Source: Geothrix sp. PMB-07 (lineage in GTDB: Bacteria; Acidobacteriota; Holophagae; Holophagales; Holophagaceae). From it: a DNA stretch of 64,000 nt. The notes below the pieces were generated by a model. That model was not told where the DNA came from. It did no database searches and saw only the letters and a list, made by a program, of their open reading frames with translations. Positions 40,318 through 49,623 of the stretch are shown piece by piece (positions within the stretch are counted from its first letter, which is position 1; every line of letters begins with the position of its first letter). The position numbers and the translations under genes were made by a program. Location: assembly GCF_030758935.1 (NCBI RefSeq), contig NZ_CP132333.1:1488992-1552991 (forward strand). The letters run 5' to 3'.

Positions 40318-40345
40318 AGTCTACCTCGGCCATTCCAACCGTCAA
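40318..40345 (-). promoter_or_regulatory. Promoter of tRNA-Ala
   Basis: On the minus strand, TTGACG (40340-40345), a 16-bp spacer and TAGACT (40318-40323). The predicted start is about 4 nt before the tRNA. Confidence 0.75.
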
Positions 40346-40359
40346 TGTTTGATCGGAAA

Positions 40360-40382
40360 CGGCCCCCCCGCGAGGGAGGCCG
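40360..40382 (-). terminator. Hairpin after korB
   Basis: On the minus strand CGGCCTCCC and GGGGGGGCCG pair around TCGC and are followed by TTTCC. It lies about 75 nt past the korB stop, just before the tRNA-Ala promoter. Confidence 0.6.
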
Positions 40383-40455
40383 CTGGAATGGCGGTCAGGC
40401 GGCATAACCCCCGCCGGGAGTCGACTTCGAACGCCTCACCGTCACCGGCGATTGG

Positions 40456-41493
40456 CTACATCAGGGACTGCATGATCTCATCCAGCACGGCGGGGCTGGG
40501 CTTGAGCACATCTTCGCCCAGGCTGGCCAGGGGTTCGTCCACGAGGTTCAGCACCTGCGGCAGGGGGGGCTGGATGGGGTTGATGTAGAGCAACCCCGTG
40601 AGGAACTCGCCCTTCTCCATGGATTCGTGGATGGCTTTCATGGCGCCGAAGCGGTCGGTGGGATCGTAGCTTTCGTGGATGGCCTTGATGGCCACCTTGG
40701 AGCCGTCGGGGAAAGTGACCACTTCGGTCTCGCCAGCGGCGATGTCCACGTCCTCCACTTCCGAATACTGGATGAAGCCCAGATCGTGCAGCGGGAAATC
40801 GTGGTCCTTGACGTGCTTGTAGGAGCGCGTGGAAGCGTCATGGTTGTTGAAGGTGACGCAGGGGCTGATGATGTCCAGCACCACGGTGCCCTCATAGGCG
40901 AAGGCGGCTTTGAGCACGGCGTTCAACTGCTTGGGGTTGCCCGAGAAGCAGCGGGCCACGAAGCCGCAGCCCAGCTCAATGGCCAGGGTGCAGGGGTCGA
41001 TGGGGGGCAGGTCGTTCACCGCGCCGGACTTCAGGTGCGACCCCTTGTCGGCGGTGGCGGAGAACTGGCCCTTGGTGAGGCCGTAGACGCCGTTGTCCTC
41101 GATGATGTAGATCATGGGGATGTTGCGGCGCACGGCGTGCACGAACTGGCCCATGCCGATGGACATGGAGTCGCCGTCGCCGGAAACGCCGATGTTGATG
41201 AGCTGACGGTTGGCCAGGGAGGCGCCGGTGGCGATGGCGGGCATGCGGCCGTGGACGCTGTTGAAGCCCCAGCCCTGGTTGATGAAGTAGGCGGGTGTTT
41301 TCGAGGAGCAACCGATGCCGGAATACTTGGTGACCCGGTACCCTTCGATGCTGGATTCAAAGGCTGCGCCGATGATCTGGGCCGTGATGGCATCGTGGCC
41401 GCAGCCAGCGCAGAGGGTGGACTTGGAGCCCACGTAGTCCTGCTTGGTGAAGCCGAGCTTGTTGGTGGGAGCGGAGGGCGTGGCGGTCGTCAT
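40456..41493 (-). CDS. korB: 2-oxoacid:ferredoxin oxidoreductase beta subunit
   Basis: A 345-aa TPP-binding beta subunit of a 2-oxoglutarate/2-oxoacid:ferredoxin oxidoreductase. CAGCGHDA near residue 28 supplies cluster-binding cysteines, with a further Cys in YSGIGCSSKTP. The TPP/Mg motif is GDGDSMSIGMGQF...EDNGVYGLTKGQ. It follows the alpha gene by 12 bp. It produces reduced ferredoxin and an acyl-CoA, consistent with a reductive or partly anaerobic central metabolism. 2-oxoglutarate as substrate is inferred from the two-subunit (alpha-gamma fusion plus beta) form. Confidence 0.92.
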   Translation of the reverse strand: MTTATPSAPTNKLGFTKQDYVGSKSTLCAGCGHDAITAQIIGAAFESSIEGYRVTKYSGIGCSSKTPAYFINQGWGFNSVHGRMPAIATGASLANRQLINIGVSGDGDSMSIGMGQFVHAVRRNIPMIYIIEDNGVYGLTKGQFSATADKGSHLKSGAVNDLPPIDPCTLAIELGCGFVARCFSGNPKQLNAVLKAAFAYEGTVVLDIISPCVTFNNHDASTRSYKHVKDHDFPLHDLGFIQYSEVEDVDIAAGETEVVTFPDGSKVAIKAIHESYDPTDRFGAMKAIHESMEKGEFLTGLLYINPIQPPLPQVLNLVDEPLASLGEDVLKPSPAVLDEIMQSLM

Positions 41494-41505
41494 GGTCGGC
41501 TCCTC

Positions 41506-43329
41506 TTACTTCTGCTCGAAGGCGGTGATCTGGTCCACGATGCACTTGGCGTCGATGGCGTGACCGTTGTAGTGCAGGACGCTCTTGAACTTGGTGGCGT
41601 GCTCGGGATACGTCTCGCGGAAGATGTTGGCCATCTGTCCGTCACGGTTCTGCTCCACCACGTAGACCACCTTCTTCTCCTTCACGAAGGCATCGACCTC
41701 GGAGGTGAAGGGCAGGGCGCGCAGGCGCAGGTAATCCGTCTTCAGGCCACCTTCGGCCAGGATGTCCTGGGCCTCGATGACCGCAGGGTCACTGGAGCCG
41801 AAGGCGAGGATGCCCTTGGTGGAACCCTGGTTGCGGAACACCGGCGTGGGCACGTGGGTCTTGGCGGTTTCGTACTTCCGCTTCAGGCGGTCGACGATGT
41901 CGAGGTAATCCTCAGGCTTTTCGGAATACTGCGCGTATTCGTTGTGGCCCGATCCGCGGGTGAAGTACGAACCATTGCCGCCCGGGGTGCCGGGCAGGGA
42001 GCGGTAGCAGATGCCATCGCCATCCACGTCCTTGTAGCGGCCCCAGTCCTTGATCTCGGCCAGCTGCTGCTGGTTGAGGACCTTGCCGCGATCATAGGGC
42101 TTGCTGGGGTAGGCGAAGGGCTTGGAGGACCAGTTCTGCATGCCGAGGTCGAGATCGGTCACCACGAAGATGGGGGTCTGGAAGCGCTCGGCCAGGTCGA
42201 AGGCGTCGTAGGCGAACTGGAAGCACTCCTCCATGTTGCCGGGGTAGAGGTTGATGTGCTGGGTGTCGCCGTGGCTGCACTTGGCGCACAGCTCGATGTC
42301 GGACTGCTGGGTGCGCGTGGGCAGGCCCGTGCTGGGGCCCGTGCGCGCCACGTTGAAGAACACGCCGGGCGCTTCCACGTAGTAGCCCAGTCCGATGAAC
42401 TCGCTCATGAGCGAGACGCCGGGGCCCGCGGTGGAGGTCATGGAGCGGGCACCGGCCCACCCGGCGGCCAGCACCACGCCGGCGGAAGCCAGCTCATCTT
42501 CCATCTGCACGATGGCGACATTGGACTTTCCGGTCTTGGGGTCCTTGCGGTATTCCTCGGCGTATTCGATGAAGGTTTCGACGAGGCTGGAGGCAGGCGT
42601 GATGGGATACCAACCCACCACCGTGACACCCGCGAAAAGGGCGCCCAGAGCGCAAGCCTCATTGCCATCCACGATGATCAATCCATCGGTCTTGTTGTCG
42701 CGCACGACACGGATGTGGTCCTGTTCGGGCAGGTTCTCCACAGCCCAGTCATAGCCGGCCACCGCCGCCGCCTGGTTGATCTCGATGGCCTTGGCCTTGC
42801 CCTTCAGCTGCTTGGTGATGGCCTTTTTGACCTCGTTCATGTCGACGCCCAGCAGGCGTGCCGCGACGCCCACGTAGATCATGTTCTTCACCAGCTTGTG
42901 GAGCTTGGGCTCAGGACAGGAGGCCGTCACCAGCTTCTGGAAGGGAACGGGGATGTAGGCGAGATCTTCGCGAAGCTTGTCCAGCTGCAGGGGCTCATCG
43001 TAGATCACGAGGGCGCCGGGATCGGCCTTGCCGATGTCCTCCTTGGCCGTCTCGGCGTTCATGAGGATCAGCATCTCGTTGCTGGCCTTGCGGGCCACGT
43101 AGCCCTTGGCGCTGGCGCGGATGGTGAACCAGGTGGGCAGGCCCGCGATGTTCGAGGGGAACAGGTTCTTCCCGCTGACGAAGACGCCCATCTGGAAGAT
43201 GGCGCGCAGCAGCACCGTGTTCGCCGTCTGGGAACCCGATCCGTTGACCGTGGCCACCTGGATGGAAAAATCATTGATCCGGGTTTTCGCCCCACTCGCG
43301 TGGGAGGGGGCGACAAGACTGGCGGTCAT
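41506..43329 (-). CDS. korA: 2-oxoacid:ferredoxin oxidoreductase alpha subunit (gamma-alpha fusion)
   Basis: A 607-aa subunit in which the gamma domain (about 20-195, VNGSGSQTANTVLLRAI then FPSNIAGLPTWFTIRAS) is fused ahead of the alpha pyrimidine-binding domain, as in KorA. The alpha part has GNEACALGALFAGVTVVGWYPITPASS and TSTAGPGVSLMSEF. The start at 43329 has AAAGGAG 6 nt upstream. A promoter with 17-bp spacing is seen at 43382-43410. It forms a two-gene operon with korB. Confidence 0.92.
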   Translation of the reverse strand: MTASLVAPSHASGAKTRINDFSIQVATVNGSGSQTANTVLLRAIFQMGVFVSGKNLFPSNIAGLPTWFTIRASAKGYVARKASNEMLILMNAETAKEDIGKADPGALVIYDEPLQLDKLREDLAYIPVPFQKLVTASCPEPKLHKLVKNMIYVGVAARLLGVDMNEVKKAITKQLKGKAKAIEINQAAAVAGYDWAVENLPEQDHIRVVRDNKTDGLIIVDGNEACALGALFAGVTVVGWYPITPASSLVETFIEYAEEYRKDPKTGKSNVAIVQMEDELASAGVVLAAGWAGARSMTSTAGPGVSLMSEFIGLGYYVEAPGVFFNVARTGPSTGLPTRTQQSDIELCAKCSHGDTQHINLYPGNMEECFQFAYDAFDLAERFQTPIFVVTDLDLGMQNWSSKPFAYPSKPYDRGKVLNQQQLAEIKDWGRYKDVDGDGICYRSLPGTPGGNGSYFTRGSGHNEYAQYSEKPEDYLDIVDRLKRKYETAKTHVPTPVFRNQGSTKGILAFGSSDPAVIEAQDILAEGGLKTDYLRLRALPFTSEVDAFVKEKKVVYVVEQNRDGQMANIFRETYPEHATKFKSVLHYNGHAIDAKCIVDQITAFEQK

Positions 43330-43381
43330 GGGAACTCCTTTCACATTCGGGACATGGACGCCTGAAGGGGCGGAAAGATGA

Positions 43382-43410
43382 CGAATAGGGCGTAAATAAT
43401 TGACTTTCAA
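43382..43410 (-). promoter_or_regulatory. Promoter of korAB
   Basis: On the minus strand, TTGAAA (43405-43410), 17 bp, TATTCG (43382-43387). The leader would be about 45 nt. Confidence 0.5.
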
Positions 43411-43507
43411 GGCCGTCTTTCAGTATGGCAGAGGCCGCAGATCGGTTCTATCGAAGGTCTTGGAGGGCTCTGAGTGGGGTATCTGAAATAAAGCGAAAAA
43501 AAAGGGA

Positions 43508-43536
43508 TTGACGACCTCCCGCTCAACTCTTACCTT
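43508..43536 (+). promoter_or_regulatory. Promoter of lexA, near-leaderless
   Basis: TTGACG (43508-43513), 17 bp, TACCTT (43531-43536). Transcription would start about 7 nt later, at or just before the lexA ATG at 43544, and no clear ribosome site precedes that ATG. Confidence 0.5.
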
Positions 43537-43543
43537 GGAACCC

Positions 43544-44209
43544 ATGAAAGCCAGCGATCTCACCAAACGCCAACAGGCCGTCCTGAAGTTCATCCGCACG
43601 TTCGTGCAGGGCGAAGGGCGAAGCCCCACCCTGGCGGAAATCGCCAAAGGGGTGGGCTCCAGCGCCGTGTCCACCATCCACAAGCATGTCCAGCATCTGA
43701 TGGATAAGGGCTTCCTGGTGCGAAGCCACGGCAAGGGCAACAACCTGGTGGTGGCTGCGGCCTTGGAAGATGAGGCGCCGAGCCCGCGACACGTCCGCAG
43801 CGAGTCTCGCCCAGAGGCTGTGCCGGGGGCCCGAATCTTCCCCTTCTGCGGCGATGTGGCTGCAGGTTCGCCTATCCTGCCGGAAAGCCGGGCCCTGCCC
43901 ATCGAGGTGCCCAACAGCATCCATCGGCAGCGCGATGAGCTGTTCGTGCTGCGCGTGCGGGGCGACTCCATGGTCGATGACGCCATCCTGGACGGGGATC
44001 TGGTGGTGTTGCAGCGCAAGGGCGAATACCGGAATGGAGACCGTGTGGTTGCTCTCATCGACCGGGAAGAGGTCACACTCAAGGAATTCCGTCGGGATGC
44101 CAAGGGCGTGTGGTTGATTCCCCATAACCCCGAGCTGCAACCCCACTGCTACGCGCCCCAGCGCATCGACATTCAGGGCGTGCTCGTCGGCGTCATGCGC
44201 AGCTGCTGA
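43544..44209 (+). CDS. lexA: LexA repressor
   Basis: A 221-aa LexA, SOS repressor and self-cleaving serine peptidase. The N-terminal winged helix (about 5-60) has the recognition region SSAVSTIHKHVQHLMDKGFL. The linker leads to the cleavage site A107-G108 in GDVAAGSP; catalytic S142 is in RGDSM and K180 in EVTLKEF. The ATG 43544 is chosen over an in-frame TTG 43508 that lies in the promoter. A near-leaderless message is predicted. I did not find a standard LexA box in the spacer, so its operator may be of a less common type. Confidence 0.93.
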   Translation: MKASDLTKRQQAVLKFIRTFVQGEGRSPTLAEIAKGVGSSAVSTIHKHVQHLMDKGFLVRSHGKGNNLVVAAALEDEAPSPRHVRSESRPEAVPGARIFPFCGDVAAGSPILPESRALPIEVPNSIHRQRDELFVLRVRGDSMVDDAILDGDLVVLQRKGEYRNGDRVVALIDREEVTLKEFRRDAKGVWLIPHNPELQPHCYAPQRIDIQGVLVGVMRSC

Positions 44210-44256
44210 AGGCTGAACGATTCTCACTTGCCAGAAGCATTTTGAAAGCGAAGGTG

Positions 44257-44306
44257 AGCGGAGAAGCTGAGGAAGCCGGAGAAAAGATGTCGTATCGTTC
44301 TCCGCT
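44257..44306 (+). terminator. Possible terminator of lexA
   Basis: AGCGGAGAA (44257-44265) pairs with TTCTCCGCT (44298-44306), followed by TATTTCTG. The loop is long (32 nt), so this is a weak call. Confidence 0.35.
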
Positions 44307-44346
44307 TATTTCTGATTCCTTTTTCGATGGATTTCGGGATGCGGGA

Positions 44347-45396
44347 TCAGGGCAATTGATCCCGGATGGCTTGGCCCATGGCCTTGGTGCTGAGGGTGCC
44401 GCCGAGGTCGCGGGTTCTGGCGCCCTCGGAGAGCGCCCTCGCCACGGCGCGCTCCAGGGCTTCGGCCTCTGGCTCCCAGGCCAGGTGGCGGAAGAGCAGG
44501 GCGGTGCCGAGCAGCATGCCCGTGGGATTGGCCAGGCCTTGGCCTGCGATGTCCGGGGCCGATCCATGCACCGGCTCTGCCAGGGCTGTGCAGCGAAAGG
44601 GTCGGTGTGGCGCCCAGCTGAGGGAGGGGGCCACGCCCATGCCACCGATGTAGGCGGCGCAGAGGTCGCTGATGAGATCGCCCAGGTAGTTATCGGCCGC
44701 GAGGATGCGAAAGGCGGTCGGATCCTGCACCAGGGCGCAAAGCAGGGCATCGGCGTGCATGCCGCGGGCGGCGACCTGGGGATGCTCTCGCCGCAGGGCC
44801 TCGAACACCCGCATCCACAAGCCGTGGCCATGCTTCAGGACATTGGCCTTGTGGGCGAGGACCAGGGGATGGCCGGTGGCCTCGGCCCGTCGAAAGGCGG
44901 CGCTCAGCAACCGGTGCACGGCGGATTCGGTGTGGATGGCCAGATCCACGGCGCGTCCGGGTTCCGTGGAACCTTGAAGGCAGTAGGGCCCTTCGGTGTT
45001 CTCACGGAAGACTTCGATGTCCACCGAAGGCGTTCGATTCTCCATGCCTGGGTAAGGCGTTGGGCAAGGGGTGCGGCAAGGACGGAAGTTTACGGTCAAT
45101 TGCAGGTCCTGGCGGAGCCTCAGCAGGATCTCCTCCGCGTGGCGTCCATCGGGAACGCGCGGGTCGCCCACGGCGCCAAAAAGGATGGCGTCGCAACGGT
45201 CCCGGATGTGAAGGAAAGCTGTTTCGGGCAGAGTCTCGCCGGTGGCGAGGAAGTGGTCAGCACCATAGGGTAGTTCGATGGTTTCCACGGCTCTTCCCCG
45301 GTTCTGGGCCCATTCGAGGCAGGGCCGGGCTTCGGCCATGACCTCGTACCCGACGCCGTCGCCGGGGATGAGCGCGATGCGAACCGTGTTGTCCAA
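44347..45396 (-). CDS. Isopropylmalate/isocitrate dehydrogenase family enzyme
   Basis: A 349-aa NAD(P)-dependent beta-decarboxylating dehydrogenase. It opens with RIALIPGDGVGYEVM, has FRENTEGPYCLQG in the substrate loop, LVLAHKANVLKHGHGLW, and the metal-binding DLISDLCAAYIGG segment, then HGSAPDIAGQGLANPTGMLL. FRENTEG differs from the classic LeuB loop and is closer to NAD-isocitrate or actinobacterial-type LeuB enzymes, so the substrate is left open. The start is taken as TTG 45396 because GGAGGAAGG lies just upstream; a longer ATG start at 45432 would bury it. Confidence 0.85.
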   Translation of the reverse strand: MDNTVRIALIPGDGVGYEVMAEARPCLEWAQNRGRAVETIELPYGADHFLATGETLPETAFLHIRDRCDAILFGAVGDPRVPDGRHAEEILLRLRQDLQLTVNFRPCRTPCPTPYPGMENRTPSVDIEVFRENTEGPYCLQGSTEPGRAVDLAIHTESAVHRLLSAAFRRAEATGHPLVLAHKANVLKHGHGLWMRVFEALRREHPQVAARGMHADALLCALVQDPTAFRILAADNYLGDLISDLCAAYIGGMGVAPSLSWAPHRPFRCTALAEPVHGSAPDIAGQGLANPTGMLLGTALLFRHLAWEPEAEALERAVARALSEGARTRDLGGTLSTKAMGQAIRDQLP

Positions 45397-45457
45397 GTCC
45401 CTTCCTCCCCCCTGAAGAGCCGATGGTGCCACACTCCATCATCTTTCCGGAGTGGCC

Positions 45458-45970
<513 letters not shown>

Positions 45971-45988
45971 GGAAATCCAGTATTTGCA

Positions 45989-46018
45989 TTGAGTCTGGGG
46001 GGCTTTCCGGGCTAGACT
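45989..46018 (+). promoter_or_regulatory. Promoter of the MglA-type GTPase
   Basis: TTGAGT (45989-45994), 18 bp, TAGACT (46013-46018); the start codon is 26 bp downstream. Confidence 0.55.
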
Positions 46019-46043
46019 TCGTTTATCCCCACGAGGTCCTGGA

Positions 46044-47477
46044 ATGGTTTTCTTCAACCACGCCACCCGGCAGATGACGGCGAAAATCGTCTACTACGGG
46101 CCGGGTCTATGTGGAAAGACCACGAACCTCAACACCATCTACGGCAAGACGAGTCAAAAGGCCCGCGGCGAGATGGTGAGCCTGAACACGGAAACAGACC
46201 GCACCCTGTTCTTTGACTTGCTGCCCATGGATGTGGGCATGGTCGGGGGCTTCAAGACGAAACTGCAGCTTTACACCGTGCCCGGCCAGGTGTTCTACAA
46301 CAGCACCCGGAAGCTGGTGCTCAAAGGGGTGGATGGCATTGTCTTCGTGGTGGACAGCCAGACCCCCATGCTTGATGCCTGCCGGGAGAGCTACCAGAAC
46401 CTGGAAGAGAACCTTCGCGAACTGGGGCTCAACCTCCATGACATCCCCACGGTGTTCCAGTGGAACAAACGGGATCTGCGCAATGTGGTGCCCGTCGAAG
46501 AACTCGAAGCGGTTTTCAACCCCAAAGGCGCCCCCAGTTTCCAGTCCGTGGCCGCCGATGGTTCTGGTGTTTTCGAGACCCTCCGGGGCATCACCAAGCT
46601 GGCGCTCTTCCACATCAAGACGCACGTCCTTGGTGAAGGACAGGGGGCCCCGTCTTCCGTGCCTCCCGTGTCGGTGCCCGCGCCCTCTAGCCCCGTGGCA
46701 TCGGCACCTTCGGTGGTGACTCCGGTGGCCGAACCACCTCGCAATTCCGTGGAGGCCCTTACGCTCTCCGATCTGCCCTCCGTGACCGACATCCTCGACA
46801 TGGAAGAGTCGGCCTCCTTTGGGGCTGCCCCTGGATCGGTGCCACTGCCCGACGAAGATGAAGACACCGGCTTCTACATCGAAGCCCCCGTGCTGCCCGA
46901 GCACCCTGGGGCTGCGAACGACGATGTGTCTTTCCTGATGCTGGATGCCCCGCCTTTGCCTCCAATGGCGGCACCACCATCTCCCGCCGCAGAGCCCGAG
47001 GAAATCGACTTTCCTCAAACCACTGCCGACCTTCCGGTGGCCATGGTTGAGTCTCCGGCTCCGCCGCCTTCGATCCCCGATTCTCGTGTCCATGAATCAC
47101 TACCAGTCGCGAGGCCGACTCCTGCCCCCTTCGTGCCCCAGCCGGTCCATGCTCCGGCAAAACCTGCCGTGAAGGTGGATCCCCTGGCGGCACTGGCCTC
47201 CTTGAAAGTGGATGCGAAACGGCCCCCCATCAAGGCCAAGCCTTCGGACAACAAGGACGCCATCAACTCGCTCATGGGTGAACTCACCCAAGTGGGGCGC
47301 ACAGGCGCACCTTCCGTGCTGCGCCTGGAAGTGCCTTCGGTGGTCGATGGCCAGGAGCTGGAAGTTGTGGTCCAGCTGCGCTGCCGCGGCGAGGTTGTCG
47401 CGGAGGGGCAGATCCATCGCCCCGCGCCGGTCAAGGGCATCACGGCCAAGCTCAGCGTTGAAATGAAGCGGAGCTGA
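46044..47477 (+). CDS. MglA-family small GTPase with long C-terminal extension
   Basis: The first about 195 residues are a complete MglA-type GTPase: P-loop GPGLCGKTT (about 19-27), TETDRTLFFDLLP, the PGQ switch in YTVPGQVFYNSTR and NKRD as base specificity. MglA sets cell polarity and gliding or twitching direction. Unlike the usual 195-aa MglA, this 477-aa protein continues with a Pro/Ala-rich acidic segment (about 200-390) and a small C-terminal domain (LRLEVPSVVDGQELEVVVQL). The tail may bind cargo or a partner. It is followed at once by lolA (1-nt gap). Confidence 0.88.
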   Translation: MVFFNHATRQMTAKIVYYGPGLCGKTTNLNTIYGKTSQKARGEMVSLNTETDRTLFFDLLPMDVGMVGGFKTKLQLYTVPGQVFYNSTRKLVLKGVDGIVFVVDSQTPMLDACRESYQNLEENLRELGLNLHDIPTVFQWNKRDLRNVVPVEELEAVFNPKGAPSFQSVAADGSGVFETLRGITKLALFHIKTHVLGEGQGAPSSVPPVSVPAPSSPVASAPSVVTPVAEPPRNSVEALTLSDLPSVTDILDMEESASFGAAPGSVPLPDEDEDTGFYIEAPVLPEHPGAANDDVSFLMLDAPPLPPMAAPPSPAAEPEEIDFPQTTADLPVAMVESPAPPPSIPDSRVHESLPVARPTPAPFVPQPVHAPAKPAVKVDPLAALASLKVDAKRPPIKAKPSDNKDAINSLMGELTQVGRTGAPSVLRLEVPSVVDGQELEVVVQLRCRGEVVAEGQIHRPAPVKGITAKLSVEMKRS

Positions 47478-47478
47478 A

Positions 47479-48060
47479 GTGCGGCGTGCCACGATCTGTT
47501 GTTTGATGGTTGTCCCTGCCGTGGCTGGAGCTCCCTCTTGGTGGATGGCTTTCTCCAAAATGCCCCCCTTGGAAAGCCGTTTCCGCCAGGAGAGCGACAG
47601 TGCGGTGTTCGGCAAGATCTCGAAGGAAGGGCGCCTGGCCCTGGCGCGGGGTGGCCGATTGCGGGTGGCCTACGAGGGTGGGCTGACGGTGACCTGTGAT
47701 GGGAAGTACCTGGTGCAGTACGATCCCGATACTCGAACGGCCCAGAAAATCGAACTGGCCCGCGCCGTCCGGGATTTCCCCCTCCTGGGCCTGCTCCTGG
47801 AACCGGCCCGTCTGGAGCGGCTTTACCGCACGGATGCCTTCGGCGGTGAGACGGTGAAGCTCACGCCTCGGGAAGCCGGTCTGCCGGAGCTGAAGGCCAC
47901 GGGGAGCAAAGGACTGTTGCGCACCCTGGAATGGACAGATCCCAGTGGCGCCAAGCAGCGGCTGGAACTCCTGAATCCCAAATCCCCGGCCGCACTCTCT
48001 CCCGACACCTTCAAGGCCCAGGTGCCCGCGGGCACGCGCTGGTCTACTCCGAACGGCTGA
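47479..48060 (+). CDS. lolA: Outer-membrane lipoprotein carrier LolA
   Basis: A 193-aa periplasmic LolA-like chaperone that takes lipoproteins from the inner to the outer membrane. A signal peptide (RRATICCLMVVPAVAGA) is followed by the LolA barrel: SRFRQESDSAVFGKISKEGRLALARGG, given in part, with YDPDTRTAQKIEL and LLEPARLERLY. The start is GTG 47479 with GGAG 5 nt upstream, 1 nt after the GTPase stop. Its 3' end overlaps the convergent HAD gene by 17 bp. Confidence 0.85.
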   Translation: MRRATICCLMVVPAVAGAPSWWMAFSKMPPLESRFRQESDSAVFGKISKEGRLALARGGRLRVAYEGGLTVTCDGKYLVQYDPDTRTAQKIELARAVRDFPLLGLLLEPARLERLYRTDAFGGETVKLTPREAGLPELKATGSKGLLRTLEWTDPSGAKQRLELLNPKSPAALSPDTFKAQVPAGTRWSTPNG

Positions 48061-48751
48061 AGGCGTCGAAGCGTTCCGGCTGCGGGAAGCGCAGGCGCAG
48101 CCAGGCATCCAGCTGTGGAACGGTATCGAAGATGTGCTCTGCTCCCGCTGCAGTGAGTTCTTCCCGGCTGCCATAGCCCCAGCCCACGCCGATGGCTTCC
48201 ATTCCATGATCGCGGGCCGCCGTCATATCCACCCCCCGGTCGCCGATGAAGACGCCACCTGGATGGATGGTGCCTTGGGCCGCGAGTCCGCCCAGAACCT
48301 CGGTCTTGGGCTGCCAGCGGCCCTTGAGGGTGCTGCCGAAGATGTCATCGAAAATGAGGTTCAGGTCGAACTGGTAGGCGATGCGCCGGGCGAAGAGGCT
48401 GGGTTTGGCGGACACGATGTAGATGCGGTGCCCCTGGCGCTTCAGCCGGTGCAAGAGGTGAAACACCCCGGGGTAGAGTTCATGCTCGAAGACGCCATCC
48501 TCGCGGTAGCGTTCCCAATAGAACTCAAGGGCTGCCTCCAGGCGTTCGGGATCTTCCAGGGCCTTCAGGGTGGCCAGCGATTCCCGCATGCCGAAGCCGA
48601 TCCAGCCGCGGATGGTGGCCTCATCGGGCATGTCCAGCTGGAAGGCGGCGCAGGTCTTCCGCAGGCAGTTGCGCACGCCTGCCATGGGATCCACGAGGGT
48701 CCCATCCAGATCGAAACAGACGAGCCCGGGGGCCGCCTCCACCGTCGTCAC
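48044..48751 (-). CDS. HAD-family phosphatase (phosphoglycolate phosphatase-like)
   Basis: A 235-aa HAD hydrolase. Motif I is FDLDGTLVD, motif II is YIVSAKPS, motif III K is in GRWQPKTEVL and motif IV is FIGDRGVDM. A helical cap spans about 25-95. The start is GTG 48751, 6 nt after the ppa stop, so it is cotranscribed with pyrophosphatase. Substrate (phosphoglycolate or another small phosphate ester) is not settled. Confidence 0.85.
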   Translation of the reverse strand: MTTVEAAPGLVCFDLDGTLVDPMAGVRNCLRKTCAAFQLDMPDEATIRGWIGFGMRESLATLKALEDPERLEAALEFYWERYREDGVFEHELYPGVFHLLHRLKRQGHRIYIVSAKPSLFARRIAYQFDLNLIFDDIFGSTLKGRWQPKTEVLGGLAAQGTIHPGGVFIGDRGVDMTAARDHGMEAIGVGWGYGSREELTAAGAEHIFDTVPQLDAWLRLRFPQPERFDAFSRSE

Positions 48752-48757
48752 CGCGAG

Positions 48758-49285
48758 CTACTTGTTCTGCTTCTTGTTGAAGGCTTCGATGGAAGCCCGG
48801 ACGAAGGCATGGGCCTCATCCTTGCCGCCCCAGCCATCGCTGGACACGCTCTTGCGCTCGAGATCCTTGTAGGTGAGGAAGAAGTGTTCCACCTCTAGAA
48901 GGAAGTGCGGGGGCAGGTCGCTGCGGGAGGTCACATGCGCGTAGGTGGGATCATCCGTGGCCACGGCCAGGATCTTCGCGTCGTGTCCCTTGTCGTCGGT
49001 CATGCGCAGCAGGCCGATGGGCCGCGCGCGGATCACCACGCCCGGATAGGTCGAGCCATTGATGAGCACGAGAATGTCGGCGGGATCACCGTCATCGGCC
49101 AGGGTGCCCGGAATGAATCCGTACTCGGCGGGGTAGTGAAAGGGGGAGAACAGCACCCGGTCCACATGGACCAGGCCTGTGTGGTGGTCGATCTCATACT
49201 TGATGCGGGATCCGGTGGGAATTTCAATGATGGCATTGACGATTTCCGGCGCCTGCTTGCCAGGACTGAGGTGGATCAGCGACAT
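48758..49285 (-). CDS. ppa: Inorganic pyrophosphatase, family I
   Basis: A 175-aa soluble pyrophosphatase that pulls biosynthetic reactions forward by hydrolysing PPi. It has SRIKYEIDHHTG, FHYPAEYGFIPGT and the metal-binding DDGDPADILVL with MTDDKGHDAKILAV. The start at 49285 (MSLIHLSPG) has GGAG 6 nt upstream; an upstream in-frame start at 49402 has no ribosome site. It heads a two-gene unit with the HAD phosphatase. Confidence 0.94.
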   Translation of the reverse strand: MSLIHLSPGKQAPEIVNAIIEIPTGSRIKYEIDHHTGLVHVDRVLFSPFHYPAEYGFIPGTLADDGDPADILVLINGSTYPGVVIRARPIGLLRMTDDKGHDAKILAVATDDPTYAHVTSRSDLPPHFLLEVEHFFLTYKDLERKSVSSDGWGGKDEAHAFVRASIEAFNKKQNK

Positions 49286-49623
49286 GGGCGCTCCATAAAG
49301 AGGTCGATTTTCGCATGTTCTGGCCCAGGCGTCGCCTCCCGGTGAGCTGGAACACGGCCGGACCCACTTCAAAATTGCCCATGGAACGCGATTGCCCAGC
49401 AAACCACTGTTGTATTTTCGAGTAGGCAGCTTTTTTACGTCGAAATTTATCCATTCCTGCTGGGTCGACGATGGAGCCCCGTCAATCGGCGCACCCCACG
49501 GTTTTCGATCTGCGTGTCTGCCTGAAGGTCGCGGCCACGGGATCTTCCAGCCCGGAGAAAGTCGGCCAACTCACCCAGGAACGGCGGCCAGCCGCCTGGG
49601 GGATCTCTGCATGAGGAGGAAGG
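49286..49623. other. 338-bp divergent regulatory region (ppa / TonB receptor)
   Basis: No gene is supported here. It must hold promoters for both ppa and the TonB-dependent receptor, but none fits cleanly. An AT-rich patch lies near 49405-49450. A hairpin with GGCGG/CCGCC extended by CCCA/TGGG lies at 49574-49600, just before the receptor's AGGAGGAAGG. I compared it with the common c-di-GMP, cobalamin and TPP riboswitch motifs from memory and saw no match. Confidence 0.4.

Noticed and set aside
40627-43365. A 912-codon open frame on the plus strand
   Set aside because: It is antisense to korA and korB, which match known families over their full length. Its His/Gly/Leu-rich composition is the mirror of GC-rich codons.
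43430-43543. Standard LexA boxes (E. coli or Bacillus type) in the lexA spacer
   Set aside because: Neither CTGT-N8-ACAG nor GAAC-N4-GTTC was found.
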